Positions 1 through 10,152 of a stretch of 64,000 nt of DNA are shown here, piece after piece. The first letter of the stretch is position 1. Each line of letters begins with the position of its first letter. This stretch comes from Enterococcus gilvus ATCC BAA-350. Lineage in GTDB: Bacteria > Bacillota > Bacilli > Lactobacillales > Enterococcaceae. The stretch is from contig NZ_ASWH01000001.1 of NCBI RefSeq assembly GCF_000407545.1, positions 729,501 through 793,500 on the forward strand, written 5' to 3'. The notes under the pieces are model-generated. The model worked only from the letters and a program-made list of their open reading frames with translations, did not search any database and had not been told where the DNA came from. The position numbers and the translations under genes were made by a program.

Positions 1-1
1 C

Positions 2-1402
<1,401 letters not shown>

Positions 1403-1415
1403 AAAGAGGTGCCCG

Positions 1416-1850
1416 ATGGAACAAGAAAAAGACAAAGTTCTTCAAGTGAACGTTGTTACTCCAGATGGCAATGTCTATGATCATAACGCAACCATCGTCG
1501 TTGCTAAAACGGTCGCTGGTGAAATTGGTATTTTACCAAATCATGCACCGATCATTGCGCCTCTTGCGATTGATGAAGTTCGTATTCGTCGAACAGATTC
1601 AGATACACATGTAGACTGGATTGCAGTGAACGGCGGGATCATGGAAGTTCGGGACAATGTCCTCACAATCATTGCGGACACGGCTGAACGTGAACGCGAC
1701 ATCGACGTTTCCCGTGCTGAAAGAGCAAAACAACGTGCGGAAGCGCGGATTCAAGAAGCGCGTGAAAAGGAAGACACGGATCAATTAAGTCGTGCCGAAG
1801 TTGCTTTGCATCGTGCTATGAATCGAATTAAAGTGTCAAAACATCGTTAA
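1416..1850 (+). CDS. atpC: F1Fo ATP synthase subunit epsilon
   Basis: Epsilon subunit of the F1 central stalk, which regulates ATPase activity. The 144 residues begin with the beta-sandwich (LQVNVVTPDGNVYDHNATIV) containing the conserved GEIGILPNHAPIIAPL segment, and end in the two-helix C-terminal domain rich in Arg, Glu and Ala. The ATG is preceded by AAAGAGGTG at normal spacing. It is the last gene of the atp operon and a strong terminator follows. Confidence 0.96.
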   Translation: MEQEKDKVLQVNVVTPDGNVYDHNATIVVAKTVAGEIGILPNHAPIIAPLAIDEVRIRRTDSDTHVDWIAVNGGIMEVRDNVLTIIADTAERERDIDVSRAERAKQRAEARIQEAREKEDTDQLSRAEVALHRAMNRIKVSKHR

Positions 1851-1894
1851 AAATGGAGGCATCATAGGAAGCATTTTGATGCACTGACCTTTAT

Positions 1895-1927
1895 AAGGTT
1901 GAATCGATACCATCGATTCAACCTTTT
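1895..1927 (+). terminator. Rho-independent terminator of the atp operon
   Basis: A perfect stem (AAGGTTGAATCGAT pairing with ATCGATTCAACCTT around a short loop) is followed by a T-run. It ends the atp operon about 45 bp after atpC. Confidence 0.9.
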
Positions 1928-2177
1928 TCTATAAACATTTTATTTTTTTATCGAATTTTAGAATATTGAGAGATAGGGAAAACAATGACTTTTTATTTTT
2001 TTATCGCAGAGAAGAAGATATTCTCTAAAGAATGCGCAATTTTTATAGGGAAATTTTTTTAAAAGACCTTTTTAGAATAAGGAAGATAGATTTTTTGTGA
2101 AGAACAAATATTAAGTTTTTTAAAAGTTTCTATACAGCTCTTTGAGTGAGCAAAGTGTTCTTCTTTATATAAATCTG
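1928..2177. other. AT-rich intergenic stretch without a recognised gene
   Basis: About 250 bp of AT-rich sequence lie between the atp terminator and the promoter of the next operon. I see no open frame with a ribosome site and no convincing repeat. Confidence 0.6.
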
Positions 2178-2186
2178 TGATATAAT
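2178..2186 (+). promoter_or_regulatory. Extended -10 promoter for the DUF1146-murA operon
   Basis: TGATATAAT matches TGnTATAAT exactly, 35 bp before the ATG at 2221. The -35 region is weak, as is usual for extended -10 promoters. Confidence 0.65.
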
Positions 2187-2220
2187 CCAACTGTTGATTT
2201 TTTTTGAAAGGAAACGAATA

Positions 2221-2454
2221 ATGCAAATATTTGGAATTGATGCAATCGTTCGGATCGTGTCGCATTTTTCTTTTATTTATTTGGCTTTTTGGTCATTAAG
2301 ATCTTTGCGCATAGAGAATCTGTTTAAATCATTTAAAGAAACTCAGGTTCGTCTTGCAATTCTGATGTTAGCTATTGCGCTGGGATTTGCTTGTAGTACG
2401 TTTTTTTTAGAAATCATTCTTTTATGTAAAAATATATTTTTGACATTTAGTTAA
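2221..2454 (+). CDS. DUF1146 family small membrane protein (YwzB-like)
   Basis: A 77-residue protein with two hydrophobic spans (about residues 8-25 and 45-75) separated by a basic/acidic loop. Composition and place between atpC and murA match the DUF1146/YwzB family, whose function is unknown. The ATG at 2221 is preceded by GAAAGGAAACG. An upstream in-frame TTG at 2194 lies too close to the promoter to be preferred. It is probably co-transcribed with murA, which starts 45 bp downstream. Confidence 0.8.
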   Translation: MQIFGIDAIVRIVSHFSFIYLAFWSLRSLRIENLFKSFKETQVRLAILMLAIALGFACSTFFLEIILLCKNIFLTFS

Positions 2455-2499
2455 GGTACATATATGAGGCAATCGATTAGCTTTTTTGGAGGGAATACA

Positions 2500-3801
2500 A
2501 TGGAAGAGATCATCGTTCGTGGTGGCAAACAATTAAATGGAACAGTACATATTGAAGGAGCAAAAAATGCGGTACTGCCAATTTTAGCTGCGACTTTATT
2601 AGCTGAGGAAGGAACATCCACATTAAGTAATGTTCCGATTTTATCTGATGTTTTTACCATGAATCAAGTGATTCGTTATTTGAATACGGACGTCGTTTTT
2701 AACGAAGATAAAAAAGAAATTACTGTAGATGCAACACGTCAATTAAATGTGGAAGCACCTTATGAATATGTAAGTAAAATGCGGGCATCGATCGTTGTGA
2801 TGGGACCGTTATTGGCTCGAAATGGACATGCGAAAGTTGCGATGCCAGGTGGATGTGCGATTGGTAAACGCCCAATTGATTTGCATTTAAAAGGTTTCCA
2901 AGCGCTAGGTGCAAAAATCATCCAAAAAAATGGCTATATTGAAGCAATCGCTGATGAACTAGTTGGAGATACGATCTATTTAGACTTTCCAAGTGTAGGC
3001 GCAACACAAAATATTATGATGGCGGCTGTAAAAGCAAAAGGAACGACTGTGATCGAAAACGTTGCTCGCGAACCTGAAATCGTTGATCTTGCCAACTTCT
3101 TGAATAAGATGGGTGCGAGCATCCACGGTGCTGGTACAGAAACAATGCGTATTGAAGGGGTAGATCATCTTCATGCGGTCTCTCACCCAATCGTACAAGA
3201 TCGTATTGAAGCTGGAACATTCATGGTTGCTGCTGCGATGACTCAAGGCAATGTATTGGTCGATGGCGCAATTCCTGAACACAATCGCCCTTTGATCTCT
3301 AAATTGATCGAGATGGGTGTTAAGATTACTGAAGAAAACGACGGATTGCGTGTGATTGGTCCTAAAGTGCTTAAAGCAACAGATATTAAAACGATGCCTC
3401 ACCCTGGCTTCCCAACAGATATGCAGGCTCAAATGACTGCGATCCAATTGGTCGCTGATGGTGTCAGCACCACGACGGAAACTGTTTTTGAAAATCGATT
3501 CCAACATTTAGAAGAAATGCAACGTATGAATGCTCAGGTCAAAATTGACAATAATGTAGCATTGATTAAAGGTGGAACAGAGTTACAAGGTGCGGAAGTT
3601 TATGCGACAGATTTACGTGCAGCAGCAGCCCTTGTTTTAGCTGGTCTGCGTGCAAATGGCATTACCCGAGTACGTAACTTGAAATATTTGGATCGTGGAT
3701 ATTACCAATTCCATACAAAACTGCAACTATTAGGTGCAGATGTTGAACGGGTAGATAATGAAAGTAAGAAACCGACTAACGCAACAGCTGTCTTAGCTTA
3801 A
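2500..3801 (+). CDS. murA: UDP-N-acetylglucosamine 1-carboxyvinyltransferase
   Basis: First committed step of peptidoglycan synthesis: enolpyruvyl transfer from PEP to UDP-GlcNAc in the cytoplasm. The protein has 433 residues from the ATG at 2500, which has TTGGAGGG upstream. An in-frame ATG at 2464 lacks a site and would add an unconserved tail. The active-site loop GGCAIGKRP carries Cys119, the residue alkylated by fosfomycin, so the enzyme should be sensitive by this criterion. The N-terminal [10 protein letters not shown] and KNA motifs and the C-terminal YLDRGYYQF are typical. Enterococci usually have two MurA paralogues; the position next to DUF1146 suggests MurAA. Confidence 0.95.
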   Translation: MEEIIVRGGKQLNGTVHIEGAKNAVLPILAATLLAEEGTSTLSNVPILSDVFTMNQVIRYLNTDVVFNEDKKEITVDATRQLNVEAPYEYVSKMRASIVVMGPLLARNGHAKVAMPGGCAIGKRPIDLHLKGFQALGAKIIQKNGYIEAIADELVGDTIYLDFPSVGATQNIMMAAVKAKGTTVIENVAREPEIVDLANFLNKMGASIHGAGTETMRIEGVDHLHAVSHPIVQDRIEAGTFMVAAAMTQGNVLVDGAIPEHNRPLISKLIEMGVKITEENDGLRVIGPKVLKATDIKTMPHPGFPTDMQAQMTAIQLVADGVSTTTETVFENRFQHLEEMQRMNAQVKIDNNVALIKGGTELQGAEVYATDLRAAAALVLAGLRANGITRVRNLKYLDRGYYQFHTKLQLLGADVERVDNESKKPTNATAVLA

Positions 3802-3812
3802 GGAGTGGGTGT

Positions 3813-3989
3813 ATGAGTTCAGGTGAACACATTTTACGTAGCTTGATTCGAATCGTCGCTATTTTACTTGCGGGGGTCCTATTATTTGTCGTAGGCAGTA
3901 TGATCGGCTACGGAGCAATGGGCGGCGGCAACCCTTTTAAAGTATTGATGCCTGGCGTATGGCGGCATATTTTGGAATTTGTTCACTAA
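3813..3989 (+). CDS. EpuA-type small membrane protein (DNA-directed RNA polymerase subunit beta family name)
   Basis: A 58-residue ORF with a good ribosome site (AAGGAGTGGGT) 11 bp after murA. It has a basic N-terminus, one hydrophobic span (about residues 11-34) and a Gly-rich turn, ending in WRHILEFVH. Size, layout and position downstream of murA match the EpuA family of Lactobacillales. Databases misleadingly call that family RNA polymerase beta subunit; there is no polymerase domain. The function is unknown. Confidence 0.75.
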   Translation: MSSGEHILRSLIRIVAILLAGVLLFVVGSMIGYGAMGGGNPFKVLMPGVWRHILEFVH

Positions 3990-4013
3990 CCGTGTGAACA
4001 ATGACAAGTTAGA

Positions 4014-4066
4014 GTTGAACTAAGAGGGTTGCTCCGATACTGGGTGCAATCCTTTTTTGATTCAAC
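4014..4066 (+). terminator. Terminator after the murA operon
   Basis: AGGGTTGC pairs with GCAATCCT and is followed by a T-run (core 4025-4058). An outer pair GTTGAA/TTCAAC extends it. Confidence 0.85.
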
Positions 4067-4137
4067 TTTTTGCAGTTTATCAGCGAAAGATTTACAATAA
4101 CTATTCATGTATGGAACAGAAATGTTGAGGTGAACAT

Positions 4138-4434
4138 ATGAGTTTTATAGGTAAAGGATTGATCGGACTCGTCCGTGGCTATCAACGGTTCATATCTCCG
4201 CTGAAGCAGCCTTCTTGTCGGTATTATCCTTCTTGCTCTAGCTATATGATTAAGGCAATTCAAGTTCATGGGGCGCCTAAAGGAGTTTTGATGGGGACGG
4301 CTCGAATCTTGCGCTGCCATCCTTTTGCTAAAGCTGGGCTGGATTATGTACCTATTCGTTTCACATTACGGAAAAACACAATCGATCGTGAAGAACCGGA
4401 TTATTCAATGCAAAGAAAACAAGCGAGAGAATAA
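4138..4434 (+). CDS. yidD: Membrane protein insertion efficiency factor YidD
   Basis: A 98-residue YidD-family protein thought to assist YidC-dependent membrane insertion at the cytoplasmic face. Family hallmarks are the N-terminal amphipathic helix ([15 protein letters not shown]), the triple-Cys segment [11 protein letters not shown], the RILRCHPF block and GLDYVP. The charged C-terminal tail after residue 85 is variable. The ATG follows TTGAGGTGAAC. It stands alone here rather than in an rnpA-yidC cluster, as is usual in enterococci. Confidence 0.93.
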   Translation: MSFIGKGLIGLVRGYQRFISPLKQPSCRYYPSCSSYMIKAIQVHGAPKGVLMGTARILRCHPFAKAGLDYVPIRFTLRKNTIDREEPDYSMQRKQARE

Positions 4435-4668
4435 AAAGGATCGTAAAGAGAATGCCGCAAATTTAAGAGGATACCATTTTTAAAGGGGCGAAGCTTTACA
4501 AAATCTAAGTTTTAACAATGCTTTTTTCATAAATAGACTTAGAAGCTGATTATGAATGAGTGTTCTGAAGGATGAATAAAAAGTGAAACTCAAAAATCGA
4601 GAGTAACAAGTGAAAAAATCTGATTGAAAAAGAGTTTATATCACTAATACTAGGCGTTATTTTATAGG
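4435..4668. other. Intergenic region without a recognised gene
   Basis: About 230 bp with no credible ORF and no evident terminator directly after yidD. Only the hairpin at 4669 stands out. Confidence 0.5.
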
Positions 4669-4707
4669 AGTCTTTCTAACTGGTCTAAAGTTAGAAGGAC
4701 TTTTTTT
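4669..4707 (+). terminator. Rho-independent terminator
   Basis: AGTCTTTCTAAC pairs with GTTAGAAGGACT and is followed by seven T. It probably ends yidD transcription. Confidence 0.8.
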
Positions 4708-4733
4708 AGTTATCTAATAAGTGTGTTATAGTA

Positions 4734-4748
4734 TTGTAAGCGCTATAA
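4734..4748 (+). promoter_or_regulatory. cre-like site upstream of livJ
   Basis: TTGTAAGCGCTATAA agrees with the Firmicute cre consensus WTGNAANCGNWNNCA except at the penultimate C. It lies 46 bp before the livJ -35 box. CcpA is encoded in this window. Binding is inferred only. Confidence 0.4.
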
Positions 4749-4793
4749 ATTGTTTGCGAATTGCTGAATTATTAAAATATTCAGAAAATTTAA

Positions 4794-4822
4794 TTGACAG
4801 TGAGAGTTTTTTCCTATATATT
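4794..4822 (+). promoter_or_regulatory. Promoter of the liv operon
   Basis: A consensus TTGACA and TATATT are separated by 17 bp, 48 bp before the livJ ATG. Confidence 0.8.
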
Positions 4823-4869
4823 CTTTATTATCTTAACGAATTATCATTATTTTATTAGGGGGTAACAGG

Positions 4870-6033
4870 ATGAAAAAAAGAACAGTAGCGGCATTGGCAG
4901 CAGGGTTGTTTTTATTTGGCGCATGCGGGTCGCCTAAAGCTAACGATAACAGCAGCAGTGAGGATGCGAAGACGATCAAAATTGGTGGGAACTTCGAATT
5001 ATCAGGAGCAGTAGCTGCTTATGGTGAAGCAGAAAATGAGGGTGTCAAATTAGCAGTCGAAGAAATCAATAAAGACGGCGGCATTGATGGAAAGAAAATC
5101 GAATACGTTTCTAAAGACAATAAGTCAGACAATAATGAAGCAGCTTCAGTAGCGGCCAACTTGACCACAAAGGATGAAGTTGTAGCGATTGTTGGACCAG
5201 CAACATCAGGCGCGACAAAAGCAACATTGCCGAACTTAACAAAAGCAAAAGTACCTGCGATCACACCTTCAGGAACAGATGATGCCATTACTGTTCAAAA
5301 AGGAAAAGTACAAGAGTATATCTATCGTGCGTGTTTCCAAGATAGTTCTCAAGGGGTCATCTTAGCGAAATATGCAGAAGACAATTTGAAAGCTGATAAA
5401 GCAGTAATTTTGGGAGATAACTCAAGCGACTACGCGATTGGATTGACAAAAGCCTTTAAGGATACTTATAAAGGTAAAATCGTAGCCGAAGAGAATTTTG
5501 CAGCGAACGATAAAGATTTCCAAGCGATGCTGACGAAGATCAAAGACAAAGACTTTAACGTTATCTATGTTCCTGGCTACTACACAGAGGCTGGCTTGAT
5601 CATCAAGCAAGCGCGTGAAATGGGTATCGAACAACCAATCATCGGTGCAGATGGTTTTGGTGATGAGAAGCTTGTTGAGACAGCAGGCGCCAGCAACGTT
5701 AAAAACGTCTATTACACAGGTCATTTCTCAACAAAAGCACCAGCAACAGATAAAGTTGAACCATTTGTAAAAGCTTTTGAAGAAAAATATGGCAGACAAC
5801 CATCTTCATTCAACGCATTGGCTTATGATTCTGTTTACATGATCAAACAAGCAATCGAAGATGAAGGCAAAGCGACACCAGAAGCGATTCAAAAAGGATT
5901 AGCTGGATTGAAAGACTTTGAAGGTGTTACTGGTAAGATCTCCATGGATAAGGACCACAATCCTGTGAAACCATTAGTTGTACTTGGACTAACAGATGGA
6001 AAAGAATCTTCTGCTGAAACCGTAAATCAATAA
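4870..6033 (+). CDS. livJ: Branched-chain amino acid ABC transporter, substrate-binding lipoprotein
   Basis: Surface-anchored binding protein of the Leu/Ile/Val ABC importer, 387 residues. The signal peptide ends in the lipobox LFGAC with lipidated Cys19, followed by a Ser/Asn-rich linker. The type I periplasmic-binding fold begins at IKIGGNFELSGAVAAYGEAE and includes AIVGPATSGATKA and ITPSGTDDA, typical of ligand-binding residues in LivJ proteins. The ATG follows a GGGGGTAAC ribosome site. A strong hairpin directly after the gene probably keeps its expression above that of the permease genes. Confidence 0.92.
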   Translation: MKKRTVAALAAGLFLFGACGSPKANDNSSSEDAKTIKIGGNFELSGAVAAYGEAENEGVKLAVEEINKDGGIDGKKIEYVSKDNKSDNNEAASVAANLTTKDEVVAIVGPATSGATKATLPNLTKAKVPAITPSGTDDAITVQKGKVQEYIYRACFQDSSQGVILAKYAEDNLKADKAVILGDNSSDYAIGLTKAFKDTYKGKIVAEENFAANDKDFQAMLTKIKDKDFNVIYVPGYYTEAGLIIKQAREMGIEQPIIGADGFGDEKLVETAGASNVKNVYYTGHFSTKAPATDKVEPFVKAFEEKYGRQPSSFNALAYDSVYMIKQAIEDEGKATPEAIQKGLAGLKDFEGVTGKISMDKDHNPVKPLVVLGLTDGKESSAETVNQ

Positions 6034-6050
6034 GAAATCGGAAGCAGGCA

Positions 6051-6085
6051 AGGCAAGACAAGCAGGCTTGTCTTGCCTTTATTTT
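6051..6085 (+). terminator. Intercistronic terminator between livJ and livH
   Basis: A 12-bp perfect stem AGGCAAGACAAG/CTTGTCTTGCCT with a 4-nt loop is followed by TTATTTTTT. It lies inside the operon, so partial termination is expected. Confidence 0.8.
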
Positions 6086-6107
6086 TTAGAAAAGTGATGT
6101 GATAAAG

Positions 6108-6986
6108 ATGGAAGTATTTATACAGCAAATCGTCAATGGGCTTTTTCTGGGAAGTGTTTACGCACTGATGGCATTAGGTTATACGATGGTTTATGGAATT
6201 ATTAAATTGATTAACTTCGCACATGGTGAAATCTACATGATTGGTTCATTTATCGGCTATTTTCTGATCAATCAATTCAATATGGGCTTTTTCCCAGCAC
6301 TTGTTTTATCAATGGCGGGAAGTGCGATATTAGGGGTAGCGATTGAATTTTTAGCCTATCGACCGTTAAGAAATTCTACACGGATCGCGGCTCTAATTAC
6401 AGCAATTGGGGTATCGTACTTATTGCAAAATACGATGATTTACTTTTTCAGTTCAACAACACGACCATTCCCACAAGTAATTAAATTGCAGGTCTACAAT
6501 TTAGGCTTCTTACGGGTCTCAAATATTCAATTATTGATTTTAGGCTTGTCCCTATTTTTGATGATCGCATTGAATCTGATCGTCCAAAGAACCAAGATGG
6601 GAAAAGCGATGCGCGCAGTAAGTGTGGATACGGACGCCGCCCAATTAATGGGAATTGATGTCAATCGAACAATTTCTTTTACCTTTGCTTTGGGTTCAGC
6701 CCTTGCTGCGGCAGGCGGGATGATGATCGGTCTCTATTATAACTCGATTGATCCAATGATGGGATACATTCCCGGACTGAAATCCTTTATCGCGGCAGTG
6801 TTAGGCGGTATCGGGATCATTCCTGGTGCAGCTATAGGCGGCTTTGTGATTGGGTTGATTGAAACACTGACAACGGCATTAGGATTCTCTGATTTTAAAG
6901 ATGCGGTGGTTTACGCGGTGTTGATTTTGATTTTATTAGTTCGTCCTGCCGGTATTTTAGGCAAACATGTGAAAGAGAAAGTGTAG
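6108..6986 (+). CDS. livH: Branched-chain amino acid ABC transporter permease LivH
   Basis: First membrane subunit of the importer, about 292 residues with eight or so hydrophobic spans. The N-terminus QQIVNGLFLGSVYALMALGYTMVYG and the EAA-like region around GKAMRAVSVDTDAAQLMGID are diagnostic. The start is uncertain between GTG at 6099 and ATG at 6108; neither has a strong ribosome site, and I chose the ATG because LivH proteins usually begin near it. livM begins 9 bp after the stop. Confidence 0.9.
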   Translation: MEVFIQQIVNGLFLGSVYALMALGYTMVYGIIKLINFAHGEIYMIGSFIGYFLINQFNMGFFPALVLSMAGSAILGVAIEFLAYRPLRNSTRIAALITAIGVSYLLQNTMIYFFSSTTRPFPQVIKLQVYNLGFLRVSNIQLLILGLSLFLMIALNLIVQRTKMGKAMRAVSVDTDAAQLMGIDVNRTISFTFALGSALAAAGGMMIGLYYNSIDPMMGYIPGLKSFIAAVLGGIGIIPGAAIGGFVIGLIETLTTALGFSDFKDAVVYAVLILILLVRPAGILGKHVKEKV

Positions 6987-6995
6987 GTGGATCAA

Positions 6996-7970
6996 ATGAA
7001 AAAGAATTTAACATACAATTTGATTTGGCTAGCTTTGATCGTCTTGGGTTACGTAGCACTGTACGTGGCTTACTCTGCTGGTATGGTCAATTTATTCTTA
7101 GATAATATTCTCGTTCAAATTGGGATCAACGTCATTCTGGCAGTTGGCTTGAATTTGATTATTGGCTTTTCCGGGCAGTTCTCTTTAGGTCATGCCGGAT
7201 TTATGGCAATTGGCGCATATGGGGCAGCACTCGTTTCTATGAGTATGCCGACCTACGGAGGATTTTTCTTAGGAATGGCGGTGGGTGTCATTTTAGCTGG
7301 AATCGTCGCTGTAGCAGTTGGGATTCCAACCCTTCGATTAAGTGGCGACTATTTAGCGATCGCGACATTAGGTGTTGCTGAAATCATTCGGATACTATTG
7401 ATCAATTTTAAAGATATCACGAATGGCCCTTCAGGATTGTTTGGGATCGAGCCTTTTGTTGATTGGCAAATGGTTTATGGATTCATGGCGATCACTACGC
7501 TTCTTATTGTCAATTATATTCGCTCTGGTGCGGGTCGTGCGACAATGGCTATACGTGAAGATGAGATAGCTGCCGAAGCAATGGGTGTGAATACGACTAA
7601 ATATAAAGTTATGGCATTCGCTTTTGGAGCGATGACAGCAAGTATCGCAGGCTCATTATATGCAGGCTATTTGCAATCTATCGCACCTAAAGATTTCGCC
7701 TTCACAAAATCAGTCGATATATTGATTTTAGTTGTATTAGGAGGGATCGGCAGTGTGACGGGTACTTTTATCGCAGCGATTCTTTTAGGGATTATCAATA
7801 TGTATTTGCAAGACTTCGGAACTTTACGAATGATCATTTACGCGTTGGCTTTAATCATCTTGATGATCTTTAAGCCGGGCGGATTGTTAGGTACGAAAGA
7901 ATTATCCGTGAAAAAAATCATTGATAAGTTTAAAAAGGGAGATGACCAAAATGCCTCTGTTGGAAATTAA
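6996..7970 (+). CDS. livM: Branched-chain amino acid ABC transporter permease LivM
   Basis: Second membrane subunit, 324 residues. Conserved LivM features are GLNLIIGFSGQFSLGHAGFMAIGAY (split here across residues 50-75), IATLGVAEI and the cytoplasmic loop GRATMAIREDEIAAEAMGVN. The ATG at 6996 has AGGTGG five bases upstream; an in-frame GTG at 6987 would place that site inside the gene. The 3' end overlaps livG by 20 bp, indicating coupled translation. Confidence 0.92.
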   Translation: MKKNLTYNLIWLALIVLGYVALYVAYSAGMVNLFLDNILVQIGINVILAVGLNLIIGFSGQFSLGHAGFMAIGAYGAALVSMSMPTYGGFFLGMAVGVILAGIVAVAVGIPTLRLSGDYLAIATLGVAEIIRILLINFKDITNGPSGLFGIEPFVDWQMVYGFMAITTLLIVNYIRSGAGRATMAIREDEIAAEAMGVNTTKYKVMAFAFGAMTASIAGSLYAGYLQSIAPKDFAFTKSVDILILVVLGGIGSVTGTFIAAILLGIINMYLQDFGTLRMIIYALALIILMIFKPGGLLGTKELSVKKIIDKFKKGDDQNASVGN

Positions 7971-8727
7971 AGATTTAACGAAAAACTTTGGCGGGTTGGC
8001 GGCGGTCTCCAATGTCAATATCGCATTAGAAGAAAATCAATTAGTCGGTTTGATAGGCCCCAATGGTGCTGGAAAAACGACACTATTCAATTTGATCACC
8101 GGCGTCTATGAACCCAGCGAAGGGGATGTTCTATTAGAAGCAGAGGGGAAAACCCATCGTTTGAATGGACAAAAGCCCTATGCGATCGCTGATTTAGGAT
8201 TGAGTCGAACCTTTCAAAATATTCGCTTATTTAAAGATTTAACGGTTCTCGACAACGTATTGATTGCGATGAATAGTAAAAATAAAGAAAGTTTTGTCTC
8301 AAGTGTACTTCGTTTGCCAGCCTTTTATGACAAGGAAGAACGACTAAAAGAAGAAGCACTGAAATTATTAGCCATTTTTGATTTGCAAGATAAAGCTGAA
8401 AATCTAGCCCGTAACTTGCCTTATGGGGAACAACGTCGATTAGAGATCGTGCGAGCATTGGCGACAAAACCAAAAATCTTGTTTTTAGATGAGCCGGCAG
8501 CCGGAATGAATCCTCAAGAAACAGCAGCATTGACGTTGCTTATCCGAAAAATTCAAAAGGAATTCGAAATTACTATTTTATTGATCGAGCATGACATGAG
8601 TTTAGTTATGGATGTGTGTGAACGAATTTATGTATTAGAATATGGACGCATTTTAGCTGAGGGTGACCCTGATGAAATCAAAAACAACCCAGAAGTCATT
8701 AAAGCGTATCTTGGAGGTGAGCTATAA
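7951..8727 (+). CDS. livG: Branched-chain amino acid ABC transporter ATPase LivG
   Basis: First nucleotide-binding subunit, 258 residues. It has Walker A GPNGAGKTTLFN, the LivG-specific LSRTFQNIRLF segment, a divergent signature region NLPYGEQRRLEIVRAL, Walker B ILFLDEPAAGMNP and the H-loop LLIEHDMSLV. The start is ATG 7951 after AAAGGGAG, inside the end of livM. An ATG three codons earlier is a poorer fit. It overlaps livF by one base (TAATG). Confidence 0.93.
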   Translation: MPLLEIKDLTKNFGGLAAVSNVNIALEENQLVGLIGPNGAGKTTLFNLITGVYEPSEGDVLLEAEGKTHRLNGQKPYAIADLGLSRTFQNIRLFKDLTVLDNVLIAMNSKNKESFVSSVLRLPAFYDKEERLKEEALKLLAIFDLQDKAENLARNLPYGEQRRLEIVRALATKPKILFLDEPAAGMNPQETAALTLLIRKIQKEFEITILLIEHDMSLVMDVCERIYVLEYGRILAEGDPDEIKNNPEVIKAYLGGEL

Positions 8728-9428
8728 TGCTGAAAATTGAAAATCTTTCTGTTCATTATGGCATGATTCAGGCGGTACGCGATGTCAGCTTTGAAGTGAA
8801 TCAAGGAGAAATCGTGTCATTGATTGGAGCCAACGGTGCCGGCAAAACGACGATTTTACGGACGATCTCAGGATTGAATCAGCCGTCTAAAGGAACGATC
8901 ACTTTCGAAGGGACACCGATTCAAAAGAAAGCTCCAAGAAGGATCGTTGCGCAGGGGATCTCTCAAGTTCCTGAAGGGCGCCACGTATTTCCAGGATTAA
9001 CCGTTTTAGAGAACTTAGAGATGGGCGCGTACTTACGAAAAGACGGCGACCTTCAAAAAGATTACGACCACGTCTACGAAAAGTTTCCGATTTTAAAGGA
9101 ACGTTTGAGTCAAGATGCCTCAACCCTGTCAGGTGGAGAGCAGCAGATGCTGGCGATGGGAAGAGCGCTGATGTCTAAACCACGTTTGCTATTGCTAGAT
9201 GAGCCTTCAATGGGCTTAGCACCGATCTTCATCCAAGAGATTTTTAATATCATTCAAGAAATTCAAAAGCAAGGGACTACGGTTTTGTTAATTGAACAAA
9301 ATGCCAAAATGGCTCTTTCAATTGCTGATCGCGGCTATGTGTTAGAAACTGGGAAAGTCGTACTGTCTGGAACAGGTCAAGAATTGCTAGAAAGTGAAGA
9401 AGTGAAGAAAGCTTATCTAGGGGGATAA
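8727..9428 (+). CDS. livF: Branched-chain amino acid ABC transporter ATPase LivF
   Basis: Second nucleotide-binding subunit, 233 residues. Walker A is GANGAGKTTIL, followed by the LivF hallmark QVPEGRHVFPGLTV, signature LSGGEQQMLAMGRAL, Walker B LLLLDEPSMGLAP and the switch LLIEQNA. Its start shares the A of the livG stop codon. Only 3 bp separate it from the CBS-ACT gene. Confidence 0.93.
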   Translation: MLKIENLSVHYGMIQAVRDVSFEVNQGEIVSLIGANGAGKTTILRTISGLNQPSKGTITFEGTPIQKKAPRRIVAQGISQVPEGRHVFPGLTVLENLEMGAYLRKDGDLQKDYDHVYEKFPILKERLSQDASTLSGGEQQMLAMGRALMSKPRLLLLDEPSMGLAPIFIQEIFNIIQEIQKQGTTVLLIEQNAKMALSIADRGYVLETGKVVLSGTGQELLESEEVKKAYLGG

Positions 9429-9431
9429 AAC

Positions 9432-10076
9432 ATGAGTGTAAAAGATTTTATGACAGAAAAACTGGTGACAGTAACACCAGATACTAAAATTTTCGATGCG
9501 GTTGATTTGATGAAAAAGCATGATATTCATCGCTTACCAGTCATTGATAACGGGCAGGTAGCAGGCCTGGTCACAGAAGGGACGATTCAAGAAGCGTTGC
9601 CATCAAAAGCGACAAGCTTGAGCGTCCACGAAGTCAATTATTTATTGAACAAAACAGTTGTAGCAGATGTAATGATCAAGGATGTAAAGACGATCTCTCC
9701 AAATGCAGAACTGGAAGACGCAATTTATTTAATGCGCCAAAATAAAATCAATGTGTTACCCGTATTAGAAAAAGAGCAATTGGTTGGAATCATCACCAAT
9801 AACGATATTTTCGATGCCTTTTTGAAACTGACGGGTTATCATGAAGGTGGTACGCGGATTCAGCTAAAGATTTTAGAGGATAAAAAAGGCGTACTTGCTA
9901 GAGTAGCAAAAATCTTAGCAGATCATGACTTTAGCATTTTGACGGTCATCGTCGATCATCAATCAACTGCAACGATTTTAGAAATCCAATTAGCCAGTAA
10001 ACAAGTAGAAGAAATCAAACAGCTTCTGACTGACAATGGTTATGAAGTCGTACGAGCAGCAACGACGCAAGTGTAA
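9432..10076 (+). CDS. CBS-pair and ACT domain protein (AcuB-like)
   Basis: A 214-residue cytosolic regulator-type protein. Two CBS motifs span about residues 5-60 (VKDFMTEKLVTVTPDT) and 72-130 (VADVMIKDVKTISPNA), followed by an ACT domain from about 140 (RIQLKILEDKKGVLARVAKILADHDFSI). CBS pairs bind adenine nucleotides and ACT domains commonly bind amino acids. It is the last gene of the liv operon with only 3 bp to livF, so a role in sensing branched-chain amino acids or energy state is a reasonable inference. The AcuB name is by domain architecture only; no acetoin genes are near. Confidence 0.85.
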   Translation: MSVKDFMTEKLVTVTPDTKIFDAVDLMKKHDIHRLPVIDNGQVAGLVTEGTIQEALPSKATSLSVHEVNYLLNKTVVADVMIKDVKTISPNAELEDAIYLMRQNKINVLPVLEKEQLVGIITNNDIFDAFLKLTGYHEGGTRIQLKILEDKKGVLARVAKILADHDFSILTVIVDHQSTATILEIQLASKQVEEIKQLLTDNGYEVVRAATTQV

Positions 10077-10080
10077 TTTT

Positions 10081-10115
10081 AAGGACAACTGATCACTCGG
10101 TTGTCCTTTTCTTTT
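10081..10115 (+). terminator. Terminator of the liv operon
   Basis: AAGGACAAC pairs with GTTGTCCTT across a 10-nt loop and is followed by TTCTTTT. Confidence 0.85.
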
Positions 10116-10152
10116 GTGGTATGATAAACTAGTCAAAGACGGAGGGAAAGCT

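Noticed and set aside
2980..3507. 175-codon open frame antisense to murA
   Set aside because: It is a shadow of the conserved murA coding sequence, with no ribosome site or family pattern.
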